From assembly GCA_026388115.1 (NCBI GenBank), contig JAPLKK010000033.1:66589-125525 (forward strand): DNA of 58,937 bases. Reading direction: 5' to 3'. The translations under genes were made by a program, and so were the position numbers. Shown piece by piece: positions 1 through 8,405 of this stretch. Source of the DNA: Elusimicrobiota bacterium (GTDB lineage Bacteria > Elusimicrobiota > Elusimicrobia > UBA1565 > JACRDR01). Positions within the stretch are counted from its first letter, which is position 1; every line of letters begins with the position of its first letter. The notes below the pieces were generated by a model. It was given only the letters and a program-made list of their open reading frames with translations, did not search any database and was not told the DNA's origin.

Positions 1-1257
<1,257 letters not shown>

Positions 1258-1300
1258 GAAAACGATAGTATAGCAAAAGCGGCTCTCTCACCCCGTCGTC

Positions 1301-1329
1301 TTGACAACCGGCGTCCTCAGTGCTACATA
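1301..1329 (+). promoter_or_regulatory. Sigma-70-type promoter of the prepilin gene
   Basis: A perfect TTGACA (1301-1306) is separated by 17 nt from TACATA (1324-1329), which matches the -10 consensus weakly. The start codon follows only 9 nt later, so the mRNA would be almost leaderless. No Shine-Dalgarno sequence is seen before the ATG. Confidence 0.6.
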
Positions 1330-1338
1330 CCGATTATC

Positions 1339-1836
1339 ATGAGGAAAAACCCCGCCTCCGGTTTCACGCTCATCGAGATGCTCGTCGTGGTGCTCATCAT
1401 CGGCATCCTCGCCGCGCTGGGGATACCGCAGTTCATGAAGAGCATGGAGATCGCCAAGGCCGACGACGCCCTCGGCACCGTCCAAAGCATCGCCGCCGCC
1501 AACAAACAGTTCTATATCGACCATCAGGCCTGGGCCACCGGCGTTCTCAACGCCTGCAGCCCGGACGGCAGCAGCCCCGACAGCTGCAGCGGGGCCAATG
1601 CCTGCGACCTGATGTACTGCGGATATCTGGCCCGGCAAGACCTCACAATGAAGCCGTACACCTTTTCCTCCGGCTACTGTGGCGCCCCGACCAACTCCGG
1701 AGGGGCGTGCGCCACCCGCGTGGGCAGCACCAGCGCGACCTACAACAGTTGGGGTTACAACGTCACCGGCAACGGCACCATCACCCCGACCGACACCGCG
1801 GGGGACTGGAGCACCAGCGCCGAGCCGAAGCAATAA
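1339..1836 (+). CDS. Type IV prepilin-like protein (N-methylation motif)
   Basis: This 165-residue protein carries a short basic leader ending in SG, then FTLIEMLVVVLIIGILAALGIP, the class III signal cut by prepilin peptidase before Phe9 and the hydrophobic helix that packs the pilus core. A Gln/Ala-rich helix continues to about residue 60. The globular part has several Cys, including a dense cluster around residues 74-97, so disulfides are likely. Size and architecture fit a major or minor pilin or pseudopilin; which one cannot be told. The start at 1339 is chosen because the leader begins there; the same frame stays open far upstream, antisense to secA, but that extension has no pilin character. 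It is followed by the ECF sigma gene and by other pilin-like genes at 5.2-6.9 kb. Confidence 0.92.
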   Translation: MRKNPASGFTLIEMLVVVLIIGILAALGIPQFMKSMEIAKADDALGTVQSIAAANKQFYIDHQAWATGVLNACSPDGSSPDSCSGANACDLMYCGYLARQDLTMKPYTFSSGYCGAPTNSGGACATRVGSTSATYNSWGYNVTGNGTITPTDTAGDWSTSAEPKQ

Positions 1837-1875
1837 TCATCACCTCTTGATTTTTCCAGGTTTTCGGGTGACGAT

Positions 1876-2553
1876 ATGGTCAGCCCCATGAAGCCCAAGC
1901 CATTGGAAAGGGCGGCGCGCCCGGACAGGCACGCCACACCGTCCATGCCCGGCGGACTGCCCGGCATGAGCGAGCAAGAGGACTGCCGGCTGATCCGGGA
2001 AACGCTCGACGGCCGGCCGGACGCCTTCCGCCGGCTCATCGAAAAACATCAGGACGTGGTCTTCGATCTCTGCCTCCGGATGCTCGGCAGCATGCAAGAC
2101 GCCGAAGACGCGGCTCAGGAGACGTTCCTCACGGTGTACCGCCATCTGCCCGAGTATCGGCCGCAGCACAAGCTCTCCAATTGGCTCTATACGATCGCGC
2201 TCAACCGATGCCGGCGCGTCCTGCGGCGGCGCAAGATCCTTCGATTCCTCTCGCTCGAGTTTTTCACGTCGCCAAGCGAGGACTCGGATTCGGCCCCGCG
2301 CGAGCTGGCCGCCACGGATGCTCTCCCGGACGCCGCGCTGGAGCAGGAGCATGCCGAGGAGCTGGCTCAAAAGCTCCTGGCGGCCCTGCCGGCCACATTG
2401 CGTGAAGCGTTCATTTTGCGGCACATGAAGCATCTGAGCTACCAGCAGATCGCGCAAGCTCTCCATCTGCCCTTGAGCAACGTAAAGGTGCGCATCCATC
2501 GGGCGAAGCTCTTCTTGTGGAAACATTTCGGGAGGCGTCTAGAAAACCTGTAA
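1876..2553 (+). CDS. ECF-family RNA polymerase sigma factor
   Basis: The protein (225 residues) has the two-domain layout of RpoE-type sigma factors. Region 2 is seen around FRRLIEKHQDVVFDLCLRML and DAEDAAQETFLTVYR, including the DAEDxxQ(E/D)xF signature. Region 4 is a helix-turn-helix near residues 180-220 (LREAFILRHMKHLSYQQIAQALHLPLSNVKVRIHRAK). It should direct RNA polymerase to a small regulon. The start is uncertain: ATG codons at 1876, 1888 and 1966 are in frame. The last one (MSEQEDC) would give a typical short N-terminus, while 1876 has a GGTGA-like site nearby. It lies between pilin genes, and the next gene encodes a one-span membrane protein that may be its anti-sigma partner. That pairing is inferred from position only. 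Confidence 0.9.
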   Translation: MVSPMKPKPLERAARPDRHATPSMPGGLPGMSEQEDCRLIRETLDGRPDAFRRLIEKHQDVVFDLCLRMLGSMQDAEDAAQETFLTVYRHLPEYRPQHKLSNWLYTIALNRCRRVLRRRKILRFLSLEFFTSPSEDSDSAPRELAATDALPDAALEQEHAEELAQKLLAALPATLREAFILRHMKHLSYQQIAQALHLPLSNVKVRIHRAKLFLWKHFGRRLENL

Positions 2554-2642
2554 CTATTTGGCACCTCAGGTGTATATATATGTGGCAGCATGCAGAACGA
2601 AGGCATAGATGAGGCGCGCCCTCTGATTTCGCGGATAGGGTC

Positions 2643-3023
2643 ATGTTGCGCCTGGGTGGGGAGGAGGAACCCTCCGCCCTTCCCTGGGGAGTCAGACCCG
2701 CGTTGGCGTTCGCAGGCGTGGCCGCAGCCATCTGCCTGATCGTCCTGCCGTTCAGCCTCCACCACAACAGCCGGCCTCGGATCATCAGTTTCACCGTCGA
2801 CAAGTCGGTCGTGACGGCCTCCCAGCCGATCACTCTCCGCTGGAAGGTGCGCAACGTCAAGAAGGTCATCATCAAAGGCCAGAACGGGACCGCGGTCGAG
2901 CCGCCCGCCGGAGACAACCATATCACGCTGTACCTAAGCCAGCCGGGCCAGTACTCCTTCGTCCTCGTCGCGATGGGCGGGGACGGCCACGGCCTCCGGC
3001 GCGCGCTCACCCCCAGCGAATAA
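2643..3023 (+). CDS. Single-span membrane protein, candidate anti-sigma partner
   Basis: The protein has 126 residues. A short N-terminal segment is followed by one transmembrane helix (about residues 19-37, AFAGVAAAICLIVLPF) and an extracytoplasmic part of about 85 residues. That part looks like an Ig-type beta sandwich (IISFTVDKSVVTASQPITLRWKV, then IIKGQNG and LYLSQPGQYSFVLVA). No zinc-finger anti-sigma motif (HxxxCxxC) is visible in the 15-residue cytoplasmic part, so a classical ZAS function is doubtful. The position 90 nt after an ECF sigma gene still suggests a membrane regulator. A short alternative frame from the ATG at 2590 (MQNEGIDEARPLISRIG) runs into this gene out of frame; a sequencing frameshift joining the two would lengthen the cytoplasmic domain. 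Confidence 0.7.
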   Translation: MLRLGGEEEPSALPWGVRPALAFAGVAAAICLIVLPFSLHHNSRPRIISFTVDKSVVTASQPITLRWKVRNVKKVIIKGQNGTAVEPPAGDNHITLYLSQPGQYSFVLVAMGGDGHGLRRALTPSE

Positions 3024-3050
3024 GCGCCGGTCCGCGGGACCGGGTTAGTA

Positions 3051-3079
3051 TTGACACCCCGTCGGACGGGGGTTATATT
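3051..3079 (+). promoter_or_regulatory. Strong sigma-70-type promoter, leaderless arrangement
   Basis: TTGACA (3051-3056), a 17-nt spacer and TATATT (3074-3079) match the housekeeping promoter at 11 of 12 positions. The ATG of the next gene lies only 6 nt after the -10 box, at the expected transcription start, so the mRNA would begin at or next to the A of the start codon. It probably drives the whole operon to 6896. Confidence 0.8.
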
Positions 3080-3085
3080 CGGAGT

Positions 3086-3547
3086 ATGGGCATGGTGACG
3101 CACGAGATAGAGCTCCGCCTGTCCATCACGCCGGCCGGGGTGCGCTTCGCGCTGGTCCTGGCCCTGTGCGTGCTATTTCCCCGGCTGTCCTCTCCGGCGG
3201 CGGATGTGTCGACCGTGGACGTCTATTACCCGATACCCTCCGGCTATCACGACGCGGTGGACGTGTTGGGCCAATTGCCCGTAGGCGCGCCGTCCTGGGC
3301 CGCGATCCTCGCCCAGAATTCCGGCCGCGTCATCATCGGCTCGGATTTCCAGTCGGGCGCCGCGGTCGACATCGGCTACGACTGGGGCGCGGTCTTCGGC
3401 TCCGCGGCGAACGGCACCGTCGCGCAACGGCTGCGGCTCCAGGTCGGGAATCAAGCGCATACCGCCAAGATGAACATAGACGGCTGCCTGTGGCTCCCTT
3501 ACTCCATCATGAACCCTGGAAAGAACTGGAGATGCAAGTGGCAGTAG
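3086..3547 (+). CDS. Secreted protein of unknown function, first gene of the pilus-associated operon
   Basis: The family is not recognised. The 153-residue product begins MGMVTHEIELRLSITPAG, then a hydrophobic stretch (VRFALVLALCVLF) and a likely signal peptidase site near SSPAADV. The rest is predicted extracytoplasmic. The C-terminus contains DGCLWLPYS and ends NWRCKWQ, two Cys that resemble the end of the next protein (GGCFYLNGSPRCTW). Both proteins also start with G-VTHE followed by a signal peptide, so they are probably diverged tandem paralogs. The gene follows the strong promoter at 3051 and its end overlaps the next start. A role in pilus assembly, or as pilus-associated cargo, is inferred only from the pseudopilin genes downstream. 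Confidence 0.75.
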   Translation: MGMVTHEIELRLSITPAGVRFALVLALCVLFPRLSSPAADVSTVDVYYPIPSGYHDAVDVLGQLPVGAPSWAAILAQNSGRVIIGSDFQSGAAVDIGYDWGAVFGSAANGTVAQRLRLQVGNQAHTAKMNIDGCLWLPYSIMNPGKNWRCKWQ

Positions 3548-4017
3548 GAACGGTCACCCACGAGGTCACCTGGACCATCCGCTTGGGCCCGGGCTGGCTG
3601 CGCCTGCTGCTCGCCGCTTTGTATCTCGGCCTGCCGCGGATGGCGGCCCCCGGAGAGACCGACACCGACCATCCCGGCAGTTTGCTGTTGAGCCCGCATA
3701 ACAGCTACGGGATGCCCTCCGGCGCGATGAAGAGCATGATCGTCACGGGCTCGGTCAATCTCGGCCGGTCCTGGGACAGCGCCACTCCTTCGGGGATGAC
3801 CAATCCGGCCTGCGGCGGCGCCTGCCCGAACGCTTCCGTCGTCTTCGTCCCGAACGGGGGGACCGTCGGCATCGGCACGCCGACCTCCATCATCGGCACG
3901 GCGCCCTCCTATGCCGGCAACGCGAATTTCAACACGAATTACACCCTGCACGTGAAGGGCCACGTCGCGCTCGGCGGCTGCTTCTATCTCAACGGCTCTC
4001 CGCGGTGCACGTGGTGA
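3532..4017 (+). CDS. Secreted protein, paralog of the preceding gene
   Basis: The protein has 161 residues. The ATG at 3532 lies inside the end of the previous gene and follows CTGGAG, a plausible ribosome site; the open frame extends upstream, but only as a shadow of the previous gene. The N-terminus MQVAVGTVTHEVTWTIR plus a hydrophobic segment (LRLLLAALYLGL) mirrors the previous protein. The mature part is rich in Gly, Ser, Thr and Asn, contains CGGACPN, and carries TVGIGTPTSIIG, a motif style common in bacterial tail-fibre or adhesin-like beta structure. It ends in LHVKGHVALGGCFYLNGS and RCTW. The shared head and tail with its neighbour suggest duplication. The function is unknown; a surface-exposed structural protein is the best guess. 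Confidence 0.75.
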   Translation: MQVAVGTVTHEVTWTIRLGPGWLRLLLAALYLGLPRMAAPGETDTDHPGSLLLSPHNSYGMPSGAMKSMIVTGSVNLGRSWDSATPSGMTNPACGGACPNASVVFVPNGGTVGIGTPTSIIGTAPSYAGNANFNTNYTLHVKGHVALGGCFYLNGSPRCTW

Positions 4018-4029
4018 TGGAGCGTCGCG

Positions 4030-5175
4030 ATGCGCCATGATTTCGTCGTCCGGCTCCGCGTTCCACGGCCGACGGCGCGGGCGCTGCTGACCGCGGCGAT
4101 CCTGTTCGCGCCCGTGTCGCTGGTGTGCCCTTCGCACCAGCAGACCGCGACGCTGACGATGTATGTGCCCAACGCCGCCACCGCCTCGACCGCCTATGCC
4201 ACGCTTTCCACGAACCTGAAATCCCGGTTCGGCGTCACCGCCGGTTCTACGGTGCTTCTAGTGCCGCAGAACCCGACCTGCACCGTGCCGAACCCGGGCG
4301 TCGTCTACACCAACGACGCGGGTGTGAGCCAATCTTGCGGCGTCAATCTGCGCCCGGTCTTCATCAAGGGCTACACCACCGCCGGGACGACCAGCGGCGC
4401 TCTCAAGAACCTCGCCGTCCTCGATGTCGGCGGCGACATCTACACCGACGCTCTCTGCTTCTGGGGAGGGACTTGCCTCAACTATTGGCCGCTCGCCTTC
4501 GGCCCGACGGCCACGTACGGCGCCGCCTGCACGGGGACGGCGCCCAACACCAACTGCACCTACACCACCGGCACTCCGCCGAGCACGATGTACATGAAAT
4601 GGCTGGTGCCGGGCGCCACGACGACGTATCGCATGAATATCACCACCGGCGCCGCGCAATCCCCCTACATCTACAACCACTATCTGGTCACCCCAAACGG
4701 CAACCTCAACATACTTCCGCCGACCGGAGGCGTGTTCAACGGCAAGGATGCGCATCCCTACGGCCAAGCCGGACAGCCCGCCAAGATGGCAACGGGCTTG
4801 CCGAACGGCACGTGCGGCGGCTGCCTGTCGGATAATACGTGCGGCCACGACACCATCAACGATGCTCTCGGCTACAGCGCCTACGCGGCTGCGACCAATT
4901 ACGGACCCGACGCGAAAGGGGTCACCACCACCATCCAATGCAAGATCGATTTTCCCATGGGCGGGCTCGTGGGCAACATGGAAGCGAGCGAAACCGATGC
5001 GGTGGTGTGCTGCAAGTTCGTCTTCACAAAGCCCACGACCGCCGACACCCTGACCTTCCAGCCCAGCGCCAAGTGCGACGTCGACCCGGGGGTGTGCACG
5101 CGGCTTGGTTACCCTAATATCACCGCATGCAGAAGCGCGTTCCCGTGCCACACCGGCATCGTGCCGCTGCCATGA
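4030..5175 (+). CDS. Large secreted Cys-rich protein of unknown function
   Basis: The family is not recognised. The protein has 381 residues with N-terminal MRHDFVVRLRVPRPTARALLTAAILFAPV, again a basic head followed by a hydrophobic export signal, as in the two genes before it. The remainder is Thr-, Gly- and Asn-rich with more than 20 Cys, including CGGCLSDNTCGHDT and VVCCKFVF, so it should be exported and disulfide-bonded. The gene starts 12 nt after the preceding stop, so it is in the same operon. Upstream of pseudopilin-like genes, it could be a pilus-tip or adhesin-type protein, comparable in position (not in sequence) to PilY1-like genes of minor-pilin operons. The stop at 5173-5175 lies just before a region where the next frame is poorly defined. 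Confidence 0.75.
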   Translation: MRHDFVVRLRVPRPTARALLTAAILFAPVSLVCPSHQQTATLTMYVPNAATASTAYATLSTNLKSRFGVTAGSTVLLVPQNPTCTVPNPGVVYTNDAGVSQSCGVNLRPVFIKGYTTAGTTSGALKNLAVLDVGGDIYTDALCFWGGTCLNYWPLAFGPTATYGAACTGTAPNTNCTYTTGTPPSTMYMKWLVPGATTTYRMNITTGAAQSPYIYNHYLVTPNGNLNILPPTGGVFNGKDAHPYGQAGQPAKMATGLPNGTCGGCLSDNTCGHDTINDALGYSAYAAATNYGPDAKGVTTTIQCKIDFPMGGLVGNMEASETDAVVCCKFVFTKPTTADTLTFQPSAKCDVDPGVCTRLGYPNITACRSAFPCHTGIVPLP

Positions 5176-5194
5176 GCACGACCGCCGGCCGTCG

Positions 5195-5518
5195 ATGCCG
5201 CGCCGCGTGCTTTCGGTGCGCCAATCGCTCGCCACGAGCCCGGCCCGCGAGCAGATGCACCAGTACGCCCGCCAAGTCTCGGAGGACCTGCGAGCCTACG
5301 CGGCGAACACCGCCTCGACCGTCGGCATGCCTCCCGGCGGTTGGACCTATCCCAACGACAACAGGACGTTTGCTCTGGATGTCGGCATGCACAACGTCAC
5401 CGGCCTGCTCCCGTCTTCGCTCAGGGGCCCTTACGGCGCGACGCTCGGCTATAACGTCAACGCCTCGAACACCGGGGTGAGGATCGACGTCGTGATGACC
5501 TGGACCGAACCGGACTAG
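5195..5518 (+). CDS. Pilin-like protein lacking a prepilin leader (possible remnant)
   Basis: The frame is open from 5105, and the ATG at 5195 is the most likely start of those inside it; it gives 107 residues. The segment AREQMHQYARQVSEDLRAYAANT resembles the amphipathic helix that normally follows the hydrophobic core of a pseudopilin. The rest (PPGGWTYPNDN, SSLRGPYGATLGYNV) resembles a small pilin head. None of the three frames upstream contains the expected GFTLIE-type leader, so the gene is either truncated, carries a frameshift, or encodes a soluble relative. It stops 2 nt before the next prepilin gene. The existence of the coding frame is fairly likely; the start and the functional state are not. 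Confidence 0.5.
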   Translation: MPRRVLSVRQSLATSPAREQMHQYARQVSEDLRAYAANTASTVGMPPGGWTYPNDNRTFALDVGMHNVTGLLPSSLRGPYGATLGYNVNASNTGVRIDVVMTWTEPD

Positions 5519-5520
5519 CC

Positions 5521-6423
5521 ATGGGACGAAAAGGGTTCACATTGGCGGAGGTGCTGGTGGTGACCCTGCTCATGGCGGTGATCCTGGCGGGGATGTTCGC
5601 GCTCCAAGACGGGCTCTTGCAGCAGCGGGGCCGGGTTTTGCGCAACATCATGGTCCGCAACCAGTGCGATTACGCCCGGCGGATCATCGTGCGGGAATTG
5701 GCCGCCGCCTCGTTCATCGAGTGGCCGCTTCCGGGCAATCTCCCCGCCGGCGTGGCGAGCAATTCCGGCAACGAGCTTGTCGGCTGGAAGAACCTGGATG
5801 CTTCGAACATGTATTGCGACAACGCCACCGGCTGCTGGCCCTGCGCTCCGAGCTCCGCCTGCATGTTGTTTTTCGGGAACGACGCCACCGCGTGCCCGCC
5901 CGGCGTGACCCCGGCGACGTGCCCTCTTGTCGTCAGCGGAAGCGGCGCCTCCATCTGGAACAGCCTGGTGGATGACAACAAGAACGGGAAGACGACATGG
6001 GCCGACGACGCCGAGTGGTTCCGGTTCTGCTACGCCGGCGGCAAGCTCTATTACTATCACGACATGGCCGGAAACTCGGGGAGCGGTTTGATCAATCTCC
6101 CCACCACCGTGGCCTGCGGCAATCCTTATACGCCCAAGTACGTCGGCGGGACGCAGCCGGAGATGCTGGCCCCCACCATAAGCGTGGGCAATATGGCCGT
6201 AACGCCCTTCCGCACGTCGAACATCACCTTGCCCGTCTTCGCGCGAAGTCAGATGCAGAACACGGCCGGAGGGCAAACCTTAGGCGCGAACAACTGGGTC
6301 ACGGTCTCGTTCTCCGTCCTGGCGTCCATCCAGCTGATGTCCGGGACGCAGGACACGGCGAAGGCGGATTCGACCACCGGCGTCGAGGTCGCCGCCGCGA
6401 ATCAGGCGAGGACGTCATGGTAG
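5521..6423 (+). CDS. Prepilin-like minor pseudopilin, PulJ/PilW type
   Basis: The 300-residue protein has the leader MGRKG followed by FTLAEVLVVTLLMAVILAGMF, a class III signal with Glu at +5 of the mature protein as required for pilin assembly. The long extracytoplasmic domain holds about ten Cys (MYCDNATGCWPCAP, SSACML, TACPPG). Its size is larger than a major pilin and fits minor pseudopilins such as GspJ or PilW. The gene starts 2 nt after the previous stop and its TAG stop (6421-6423) overlaps the next ATG (6417), so translational coupling is likely. The exact counterpart in a known pilus system cannot be assigned from sequence reading. Confidence 0.85.
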   Translation: MGRKGFTLAEVLVVTLLMAVILAGMFALQDGLLQQRGRVLRNIMVRNQCDYARRIIVRELAAASFIEWPLPGNLPAGVASNSGNELVGWKNLDASNMYCDNATGCWPCAPSSACMLFFGNDATACPPGVTPATCPLVVSGSGASIWNSLVDDNKNGKTTWADDAEWFRFCYAGGKLYYYHDMAGNSGSGLINLPTTVACGNPYTPKYVGGTQPEMLAPTISVGNMAVTPFRTSNITLPVFARSQMQNTAGGQTLGANNWVTVSFSVLASIQLMSGTQDTAKADSTTGVEVAAANQARTSW

Positions 6424-6896
6424 CCAAGAGCCGCGGCGTCGTCTTGATCTACGTGCTGATCCTGACCGTGCTGATGGTCTGGATCGGCGCGATGTTCCTC
6501 AACGCCATGCTGTCGCGAAAGGTGGTGGCGCGCAACGCGATGGCCTCCAACGAGATCCACGGCGTCATGAACGCGGCCAGCGGGCTCATCATGTCGTGCC
6601 TTGCTTCCAACAGCGCCACTCCTGCCCCGTGGCCCACGACCGATTGCATGGCCAACCCCCCGAACATCACCGGCTGTCTCGCCAGCTTCGGCACGCCGCC
6701 GAGGATCGGCGGCCGGCCGTTCGGCTACAGCATATGCAACGGCCCCAGCTGGATGTCCGGCCTCCCGATCGGAGCCCCACTGTCCTTGTCGCCGACGGGG
6801 TTGCCCCGCACCGGAAACCCGTCTTGCCGCATCCGCATCGCCGTCTGCTCGCAGACCGATGCGACCTGCCCGACACCCTCGTGTACGTTCCCCTAG
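6417..6896 (+). CDS. Membrane-anchored pilus assembly protein, PilX/GspK-like
   Basis: The 159-residue product starts MVAKSRGVVLIYVLILTVLMVWIGAMFLNAMLSRKVVARN, a short basic head and one transmembrane helix as in PilX or GspK minor components, which often keep G-hydrophobic rather than GFTLIE. The remaining part is Cys- and Pro-rich (CLASNS, TTDCMAN, ITGCLASF, CNGPS, CRIRIAVCSQTDATCPTPSCTF). It is the last gene of the operon, its ATG overlapping the preceding stop, and is followed by a hairpin terminator at 6965. It probably works with the preceding pseudopilin in priming or capping a type IV-like filament; that role is inferred. Confidence 0.75.
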   Translation: MVAKSRGVVLIYVLILTVLMVWIGAMFLNAMLSRKVVARNAMASNEIHGVMNAASGLIMSCLASNSATPAPWPTTDCMANPPNITGCLASFGTPPRIGGRPFGYSICNGPSWMSGLPIGAPLSLSPTGLPRTGNPSCRIRIAVCSQTDATCPTPSCTFP

Positions 6897-6964
6897 GGCC
6901 GCCGCTCACGCAAGAGAAGAGAGCATCGCCGCCGGAAAGCGCCGCTTTTCCCAGCCTCTAAAGC

Positions 6965-6998
6965 TCGAGGCAGGCCCTCGCTTGAGGGCCTGCCTCGA
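6965..6998. terminator. Perfect 15-bp hairpin between convergent genes
   Basis: Arms 6965-6979 and 6984-6998 are exact inverted repeats around a GCTT loop. No long T-run follows on either side, but the position between convergent stops at 6896 and 7020 fits a bidirectional terminator. Confidence 0.7.
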
Positions 6999-7019
6999 TG
7001 TCGCGTCTACTACCCGGCC

Positions 7020-8231
7020 TTACGGCTTCGCTTGAGCCTTCGTGGAAGCCTTCTTGATCTGGGCCAACAGCAACGGCTGGGCCACGCCCATGCGGAGCTT
7101 GCCGTTGATGACCTTGATCTTGGACACCGTCTGCTTGTTCGCGGACTTCACGACGTTGAAAGACCAGCGCTTGGTGTCTTTGTTGTAGCTCACGAGCTTG
7201 TCGCCGGCCTTGATCTGCTCGATCGGGAGCAGCCGGCCGTCCGCCATCGCGACCTTGGTGCCGGCCACGAAGCCGTGATTCAGCTGGATCCCTCCCTCGT
7301 TCACGTTGTGCACGAGGAAGTTCTCCGCGAAGAAGTCATGCGGGTCGGACGTGATCAGGTCGTACACCTCGACGGTCTGGGTGATGGTCTCCACGGAGGT
7401 CACCTGGACGGGCTTGCCGCTCGCGTCAAGCAGCATGTCGCCCGGCTTGATGCTGTCCGATTCCGCCCACTTGCCGTTGACGTACATCTGGTGCATCGGC
7501 GTGACCTTGAGCGTGCCCTCGGCGGTGGTGATCTCGTAGAGGCTGTTCGCCTCGGCCGTCACGGTGGTGTTGACGGTGCTCTTGACGAACTGGCCCGTGT
7601 CGGTGTTGTAGGACTCGACGCAGTCGCCTTGCTTGATCGTCTCGATCGCCTTTTGCGTCCCGTCGCACATGAGGATCATCGTGCCCGCCGGGAAGCAGTG
7701 CAGCTTGTTGATGAACACGGTCGGGCTGTTCATCGCGCCGCCGCTGTTGCCGCAGCTCGCGGTGTACAGGTAGTACCCGGTCGAGCCGATCGCGGGCATC
7801 CTGACCGTCCCGCCGTTAGTGGCGGATTGCGCGGTGTTGACCGGATTGTTGGCCGCGCAAGCGCCCCATGGCCCGCCGGAGACGTTATACGAGCCGTCAC
7901 CGTTCTGCGTGGTTCCCTGGTAGCAAGACCCGTCCCAGGTGATCTGGCCGCCGCACTGGAACTGCCCGCCGTCGCCGCAGTAATGCTGGCCGATGGTCAC
8001 GACGCCGCCGTTGTTGGTCGTCGGATGCAGCGTCGTCACGCCGCCGGAATCACGCATATTCGTCGGCGTGCAGCCTCCCCCGGCGCAGATCGTGCAAGCG
8101 TCCGGCTGCGGGGACTGCACCTTGACCGTCACCGTCTGCTGCAGCAGGTTGTCGTCCGCGCGGCTCATGCCGCACAGACACGCCACCAGCGCCAAAGCCG
8201 CTGGGATGCTAAAGTATTTCACGAGTTTCAT
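7020..8231 (-). CDS. Secreted Cys-rich protein with intein-like Hint domain and a degenerate second copy
   Basis: The protein has 403 residues, a signal peptide (cleavage near residue 25, SRA-DD) and a Cys/Gly/Asn-rich region to about residue 175. A Hint (Hedgehog/intein) domain spans about 179-310. It starts with Cys179 in HCFPAGT, has the block-B-like TPMH at 244-247, and ends in FLVHNV, where His308-Asn309 is the usual splice-end pair. At residue 319 a second copy starts (HGFVAGTKVAMADGRLLPIEQIKAGDKLVSYN), but its Cys is replaced by Gly320 and its C-terminal half is missing. Such bacterial intein-like domains process surface or secreted proteins by autocleavage or ligation; Asn309 followed by Val rather than Cys/Ser/Thr makes cleavage more likely than splicing. 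The start has a strong site, AAGGAGG, 8-10 nt upstream. Confidence 0.85.
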   Translation of the reverse strand: MKLVKYFSIPAALALVACLCGMSRADDNLLQQTVTVKVQSPQPDACTICAGGGCTPTNMRDSGGVTTLHPTTNNGGVVTIGQHYCGDGGQFQCGGQITWDGSCYQGTTQNGDGSYNVSGGPWGACAANNPVNTAQSATNGGTVRMPAIGSTGYYLYTASCGNSGGAMNSPTVFINKLHCFPAGTMILMCDGTQKAIETIKQGDCVESYNTDTGQFVKSTVNTTVTAEANSLYEITTAEGTLKVTPMHQMYVNGKWAESDSIKPGDMLLDASGKPVQVTSVETITQTVEVYDLITSDPHDFFAENFLVHNVNEGGIQLNHGFVAGTKVAMADGRLLPIEQIKAGDKLVSYNKDTKRWSFNVVKSANKQTVSKIKVINGKLRMGVAQPLLLAQIKKASTKAQAKP

Positions 8232-8405
8232 CAGGTTCTTCCTCCTTGCGTCCAGTAATCCACGTCTCCCTGAAATCCAACAATAAATATATACCCCGCC
8301 AAAGAAAAGGTTACATGCCGGTCACGCTGCCGGATTTCGCTTTGCCTGCCAGCCAAAAACTCAACTCCCTCGCCCGCTGAACTGCGCCAGGGCGGAACGG
8401 GCGTC

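Noticed and set aside
4258-5235. A 325-codon minus-strand frame opposite the Cys-rich secreted protein
   Set aside because: Shadow composition, no motifs; the plus strand carries an export signal and operon spacing.
7032-8258. A 408-codon plus-strand frame opposite the Hint-domain gene
   Set aside because: No motifs; the minus-strand gene has a signal peptide, Hint motifs and a strong ribosome site.
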